62,467 nucleotides of DNA, taken from positions 1 through 62,467 of the forward strand of contig JAZUBU010000004.1 of assembly GCA_045638645.1 (NCBI GenBank), given 5' to 3'. Numbering within the stretch: position 1 is the first letter of the stretch; each line of letters begins with the position of its first letter. Below the pieces are notes generated by a model, which did not search any database, was not told where the DNA came from, and saw only the letters and a list, made by a program, of their open reading frames with translations. This stretch comes from JAGCJX01 sp045638645. GTDB taxonomy: Bacteria > Bacteroidota > Bacteroidia > Bacteroidales > UBA932. The position numbers and the translations under genes are program-made. This document shows positions 58,911 to 62,467 of the stretch, one piece after another.

Positions 58911-60137
58911 CGCAGCGAACAGTTTGACAATGTTCAAGGCTACTTCGCTGGCCTTTTCCATACTTTCTAACGGTACGTACTCAAACTTGCCGTGGAAGTT
59001 GTGTCCGCCGGCGAACAGATTCGGGCAAGGCAATCCCATGAAGGACAAGCGGGCTCCATCTGTACCGCCACGGATCGGTTGGATCTTCGGACGTACTCCG
59101 GCCATTTCCATGGCTTTTTCTGCGATGTGGATGATGTGGATGTGAGGTTCCACTTCTTTGCGCATGTTGTAGTACTGGTCTTTCATTTCCATGGTAACCA
59201 CACCGGCTCCGTATTTTTTGTTCATAAAAGCCACGCAGTCATTCAAAAGTTCTTTTTTTGCGGAGAACTTCTCAAAGTCGTGGTCACGGATGATGTATTG
59301 GATGGTGGATTCTTCGACAGTACCCTTGAAGCCGATCAAGTGGAAGAAACCTTCGTAATGTGCCGTATACTCCGGACGTTGCTCAACAGGGAGCAGGGCA
59401 TTGAGTTCCATGGCAACCAACATCGAGTTCAGCATTTTGTCCTTGGCAAAACCCGGGTGGATGTTGCAGCCGTGGATGGTCAGTGTCGCACCGGCAGCAT
59501 TGAAGTTTTCGTATTCGAGTTCTCCGATGGCTCCACCGTCCAGTGTGTAGGCAAAATCAGCCCCGAATTTTTTCACATCAAAGTAGTCCACACCCCGACC
59601 GATTTCTTCGTCGGGGGTAAAACCGATCTTGATGTCTCCGTGTTTGATTTCCGGATGGGCAACCAGCGTTTGTACCAGGTGCATGATTTCAGCCACACCG
59701 GCTTTGTCGTCGGCACCCAACAAGGTGGTACCGTCTGTGGTAACGATGGTCTGTCCTTTGTAATCAAGGAGTTCCGGGTATTCTTGGGTGCGGAGGACAA
59801 TGCCTTTTTCTTGGTTCAGCACAATGTCGCTGCCGTCATAATTTTTCACCAGTTGGGCCTTTACATTGGCACCAGATAGGTCGGGAGCCGTGTCTACGTG
59901 GGCAATGAAACCAATGGTGGGAACTTTTTGCTCCCCTTCTATGTTGGAGGGCAGGGTGGCCATGACGTAGCCGTTCTTGTCCAACGAGGCATCTTGCAGG
60001 CCCATGGCCAGTAATTCTTCTTTCAGCAATTCCAGCAGGACGAATTGTTTGTTGGTGCTGGGTTGGCTTTGCGACTCCGGATTGGATGCGGTGTCGTACG
60101 AGATGTATCTTAAAAAACGATCAAGAATAGATTCCAT
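58899..60137 (-). CDS. pepT: Peptidase T (tripeptide aminopeptidase)
   Basis: A 412-aa M20 zinc peptidase that releases the N-terminal residue of tripeptides. Metal and catalytic motifs: GFIAHVDTAPD, TLLGADDKAGVAEIMHL, FTPDEEIGRGVDYF and RGGTDGARLSFMGLPCPN. The length fits the family. It lies 22 nt downstream of the oligopeptide transporter gene, giving an uptake-plus-hydrolysis pair. Confidence 0.96.
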   Translation of the reverse strand: MESILDRFLRYISYDTASNPESQSQPSTNKQFVLLELLKEELLAMGLQDASLDKNGYVMATLPSNIEGEQKVPTIGFIAHVDTAPDLSGANVKAQLVKNYDGSDIVLNQEKGIVLRTQEYPELLDYKGQTIVTTDGTTLLGADDKAGVAEIMHLVQTLVAHPEIKHGDIKIGFTPDEEIGRGVDYFDVKKFGADFAYTLDGGAIGELEYENFNAAGATLTIHGCNIHPGFAKDKMLNSMLVAMELNALLPVEQRPEYTAHYEGFFHLIGFKGTVEESTIQYIIRDHDFEKFSAKKELLNDCVAFMNKKYGAGVVTMEMKDQYYNMRKEVEPHIHIIHIAEKAMEMAGVRPKIQPIRGGTDGARLSFMGLPCPNLFAGGHNFHGKFEYVPLESMEKASEVALNIVKLFAASNL

Positions 60138-60159
60138 AAAATATTGTTGTTATTGGTAA

Positions 60160-62160
60160 TTAGTCAACTTTTTTAACACGGACACAGTCCCAAATCATGT
60201 AGGCAATCAGGCCGAGGTAGGCGAACAAGCCGATCCATTGTGCATAAGCGGTTGCTTGCCATTCGGCATTTACCCAGTTGATGTTGGCAAAGCGCAGGAT
60301 TGCGCTGACAACGCCCATCAGAGCACCCCCAGCGATGAAACCGGATGCAACGAGGGTTCCCCTTTCCTTGCGGGCTTCGTTCAATGCCTTGTCTTTGCTG
60401 CGAGAACCTACATACCAGGCTACGGCACCACCGATGAGCAACGGCAGGTTCAGATACAAGGGAATGAACATACCGAGGGAGAACGGAAGAGCCGGTACCT
60501 TGAAGAATGTCAGCAACAAGGCGATGACAGCGCCGATACCGTACAAAGCCCAGGGAGCTTGTCCGTTGGACATCATCGGCTCAATGACCGCTGCCATGGC
60601 ATTGGCTTGCGGGGCCACCAGTGCATTTTCGCCGGTAAATCCGTAGGTCTTGTTGAGGACCATCATCACGCCACCGACGGTCGCAGCAGCCACCAAGGTA
60701 CCCAGGAATTTCCAGATCTCTTGATTCTTAGGAGTTGAACCCAACCAATAGCCGACCTTCAAGTCCGTGATGAAGGCTCCGGATACAGACAGCGCCGTGC
60801 AGACAACACCCCCGATGATCAGGGCAGCCGCCATACCGGCTGTTCCTTTCAGACCAGCAGCGACCATGACCAGCGAAGCCAGAATCAAGGTCATCAAAGT
60901 CATACCGCTGACGGGGTTGCTGCCGATAATGGCAATTGCGTTGGCCGCTACGGTGGTAAACAGGAAGGCAATGACCGCTACGACGAGCAGGGCGATGATC
61001 GCATGCCACAAATTATCTACAACGCCGAAGAGGAAGAATACGAAGACAACGGCCAATGTGATCAACAGACCGATGACAACAACCTTCATGGACAAATCCC
61101 GTTGAGTACGGATCTGTTCCTGTTGTTCTCCATTCTTCTTGCCTTTGAATTCTTTGGTTGCCAAGCCGAAGGCAGATTTGATGATGCCGGATGATTTGAT
61201 GATGCCAATGACACCGGCGGTAGCAATACCCCCGATACCGATGTGGCGGGCATAGGTTGTGAAGATTTGGTCTGCAGTCATCTGTGCAATGGGAGTGCTC
61301 AAGCCTGTGTTCATCAGGTCAATGACTTGGTCTCCAAACAGGATATTCATCAGCGGAATGATGACAAACCATACCAGGAAAGAACCACAGCAGATGATGA
61401 ATGCGTATTTCAGACCGATGATGTAACCCAGACCCAGGACAGCCGCTCCTACATTGACTTTGATGGACAGTTTGACTTTGTCGGCTATCATTTGACCCCA
61501 AGGCAGGATATGGGAGGAGAAGACTTCACTCCACCAGCCGAAGGTGGAAATGATGAAGTCGTACAAACCACCGATAAGTCCACTGGTCAACAGTAGTTTT
61601 GCACTCTTTCCACCGGTTTCTCCACTCACCAGTACTTGAGTCGTGGCGGTTGCTTCCGGGAAAGGATATTTGCCGTGCATGTCGGAGACGAAGTATTTGC
61701 GGAAAGGAATCAGGAAAAGAATCCCCAAAATACCTCCCAACAAAGAGCTTAGGAAAATTTTTGAAAAGTTCACGGTCAACTCCGGGTATTTGTCCTGGAG
61801 AATGTACAAGGCCGGCAAGGTAAAGATTGCACCGGCGACAATGGCACCGGAACAAGCACCGATGGATTGGATCATGACATTTTCACCCAATGAGTTTTTG
61901 CGTTTGAAGGCGCCGGACAATCCGACGGCAATGATGGCAATGGGGATGGCAGCTTCAAACACCTGGCCGACTTTTAGCCCCAAAAAGGCAGCAGCAGCAG
62001 AAAAAATGACCGTCATCAGGATACCGATTCCCACGGACCAGACGGTTACTTCGGGGTAAACCTTGTCCGAAGACATCAGCGGACGATAGGTTTCACCGGG
62101 CTTGAGTTCGCGGTATGCATTCTCAGGAAGCCCCTTGGTTTTGCTTTGTTCGTTTTCCAT
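60160..62160 (-). CDS. OPT family oligopeptide transporter
   Basis: A 666-aa membrane protein with about 15-16 hydrophobic segments, headed by LKPGETYRPLMSSDKVYPEV and FLGLKVGQVFEAAIPIAI. The OPT motifs GKYPFPEATATTQVL and the repeated IGGVVCTALSVSGAFITDLK region are present. Bacterial members import small peptides, or in some cases metal-chelate complexes. Coupling with pepT favours peptides. Confidence 0.93.
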   Translation of the reverse strand: MENEQSKTKGLPENAYRELKPGETYRPLMSSDKVYPEVTVWSVGIGILMTVIFSAAAAFLGLKVGQVFEAAIPIAIIAVGLSGAFKRKNSLGENVMIQSIGACSGAIVAGAIFTLPALYILQDKYPELTVNFSKIFLSSLLGGILGILFLIPFRKYFVSDMHGKYPFPEATATTQVLVSGETGGKSAKLLLTSGLIGGLYDFIISTFGWWSEVFSSHILPWGQMIADKVKLSIKVNVGAAVLGLGYIIGLKYAFIICCGSFLVWFVIIPLMNILFGDQVIDLMNTGLSTPIAQMTADQIFTTYARHIGIGGIATAGVIGIIKSSGIIKSAFGLATKEFKGKKNGEQQEQIRTQRDLSMKVVVIGLLITLAVVFVFFLFGVVDNLWHAIIALLVVAVIAFLFTTVAANAIAIIGSNPVSGMTLMTLILASLVMVAAGLKGTAGMAAALIIGGVVCTALSVSGAFITDLKVGYWLGSTPKNQEIWKFLGTLVAAATVGGVMMVLNKTYGFTGENALVAPQANAMAAVIEPMMSNGQAPWALYGIGAVIALLLTFFKVPALPFSLGMFIPLYLNLPLLIGGAVAWYVGSRSKDKALNEARKERGTLVASGFIAGGALMGVVSAILRFANINWVNAEWQATAYAQWIGLFAYLGLIAYMIWDCVRVKKVD

Positions 62161-62191
62161 AATTCAATTTTTTTTCAAATTTTTCACTATA

Positions 62192-62199
62192 CAAAGGTA
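62192..62199 (-). promoter_or_regulatory. -7 box of the OPT-pepT operon
   Basis: TACCTTTG on the minus strand, 31 nt before the OPT start codon. Confidence 0.6.
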
Positions 62200-62246
62200 T
62201 AAATTTTATTCCTGAAGAAAAAAATCTCACTTTTTTTCAAAAAAAA

Positions 62247-62277
62247 TTTGGAGATAAAAAAAAAGTGCCTACCTTTG
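62247..62277 (+). promoter_or_regulatory. Stable-RNA promoter, probably for an rRNA operon
   Basis: TTTG (62247-62250), a 19-bp spacer and TACCTTTG (62270-62277), with A/T tracts upstream. It shares the extended context GGAGA...A-tract...GTG-CCTACCTTTG with the two tRNA promoters. Confidence 0.8.
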
Positions 62278-62283
62278 CGTCCC

Positions 62284-62467
62284 GTTTGAGAAAAACATGA
62301 TGTGAGAATGAGGCGAGACGGGAAAAAGTTGTTTGACGTAATGAGAGAGATAACGAGGTAAAAAAATGAGAAAGTCTGTAATTTTTAGAAATTAGGGACT
62401 ACGATTTCAAATTCGAGAGAATGAAGAGATCACTCGAGAGCAAAATAGACACAGGTTAGTCGAAGTT
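62284..62467 (+). other. Untranslated leader, candidate 5' end of an rRNA operon transcript
   Basis: After the promoter come about 185 bases with no plausible reading frame, rich in A and G (AGAGAGATAACGAGG, GAGAGAATGAAGAG). A leader of this length and makeup in front of a 16S gene is typical. The window ends before any rRNA sequence, so the identity is inferred from the promoter class only. Confidence 0.45.

Noticed and set aside
1..62467. CRISPR arrays, prophage or conjugation modules
   Set aside because: No regularly spaced repeats, cas genes, integrase, relaxase or phage structural genes were seen on either strand.

Overview
The window looks like chromosomal DNA from a member of the Bacteroidales (phylum Bacteroidota). 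Genes are preceded by the Bacteroidota sigma-ABfr promoter (-7 box TAnnTTTG, and in the strongest cases -33 TTTG with a 19-bp spacer) rather than by Shine-Dalgarno-rich leaders. Bacteroidota-type families recur: DUF4270, DUF4837, DUF3098, a glycine-lipid acyltransferase pair, an Oar-like TonB receptor, DUF5074, DUF4922 and NamZ. Most coding DNA is moderately GC-rich. Two patches look foreign or decayed: the orphan gene at 11821-13371 and a transposase remnant near 15350. I cannot fix the genus.

Layout, left half. The window opens with the 5' end of a RelB/DinJ antitoxin gene behind a 22-bp perfect palindrome, then comF and metK. metK has its own terminator and a leader with an attenuator-like hairpin. 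Next come an Oar-like TonB receptor, an operon yraN-manC-arginine deiminase, pheS, tRNA-Gly, tryptophanase, an AT-rich orphan membrane protein bounded by a 16-bp repeat of the tRNA-Leu 3' end, a tyrosine phosphatase, a PurN-hotdog fusion, a transposase fossil, a lone acpP, and a DUF4270/glycogen-synthase-like pair. The ftsX-DUF3098-uppP-lpxH envelope cluster, ssb and cysS follow. A cobalamin-riboswitch-controlled BtuB-type receptor with a DUF5074 lipoprotein lies downstream of miaB-osmC.

Layout, right half. An LEA2/SPOR pair faces the glycine-lipid genes glsB-glsA; rpoN comes next, then ruvX-def-manB-upp on the minus strand. The M23 peptidase-dxr-rseP-DUF4837 operon, tRNA-Glu, rpsT, radC, a serine hydrolase and an aldehyde dehydrogenase follow. 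At 44145-52074 there is a probable muropeptide-recycling operon: glycosyltransferase, DUF4922-SpoIID fusion, AmpG-like permease, NamZ exo-muramidase and a large lipoprotein. It runs into four further paralogous lipoproteins (52173-57029). AlaX, a DUF5009 membrane acyltransferase, pepT and an OPT oligopeptide transporter close the coding part. The last 190 bases lie behind a stable-RNA promoter and look like an rRNA operon leader cut off by the window edge.

Most interesting signals: (1) the five-gene array of BACON/FN3 lipoproteins built from a duplicated YYG/GTY module next to a peptidoglycan-salvage operon; (2) the PurN-thioesterase fusion; (3) a SpoIID-type muropeptide enzyme fused to a HIT-like domain with no signal peptide; (4) six genes whose -7 box lies 4-5 nt before the ATG, implying leaderless mRNAs; (5) the metK leader; (6) the tRNA-Leu-flanked orphan island. 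All functional statements come from reading the sequence and from family knowledge; no searches were run.
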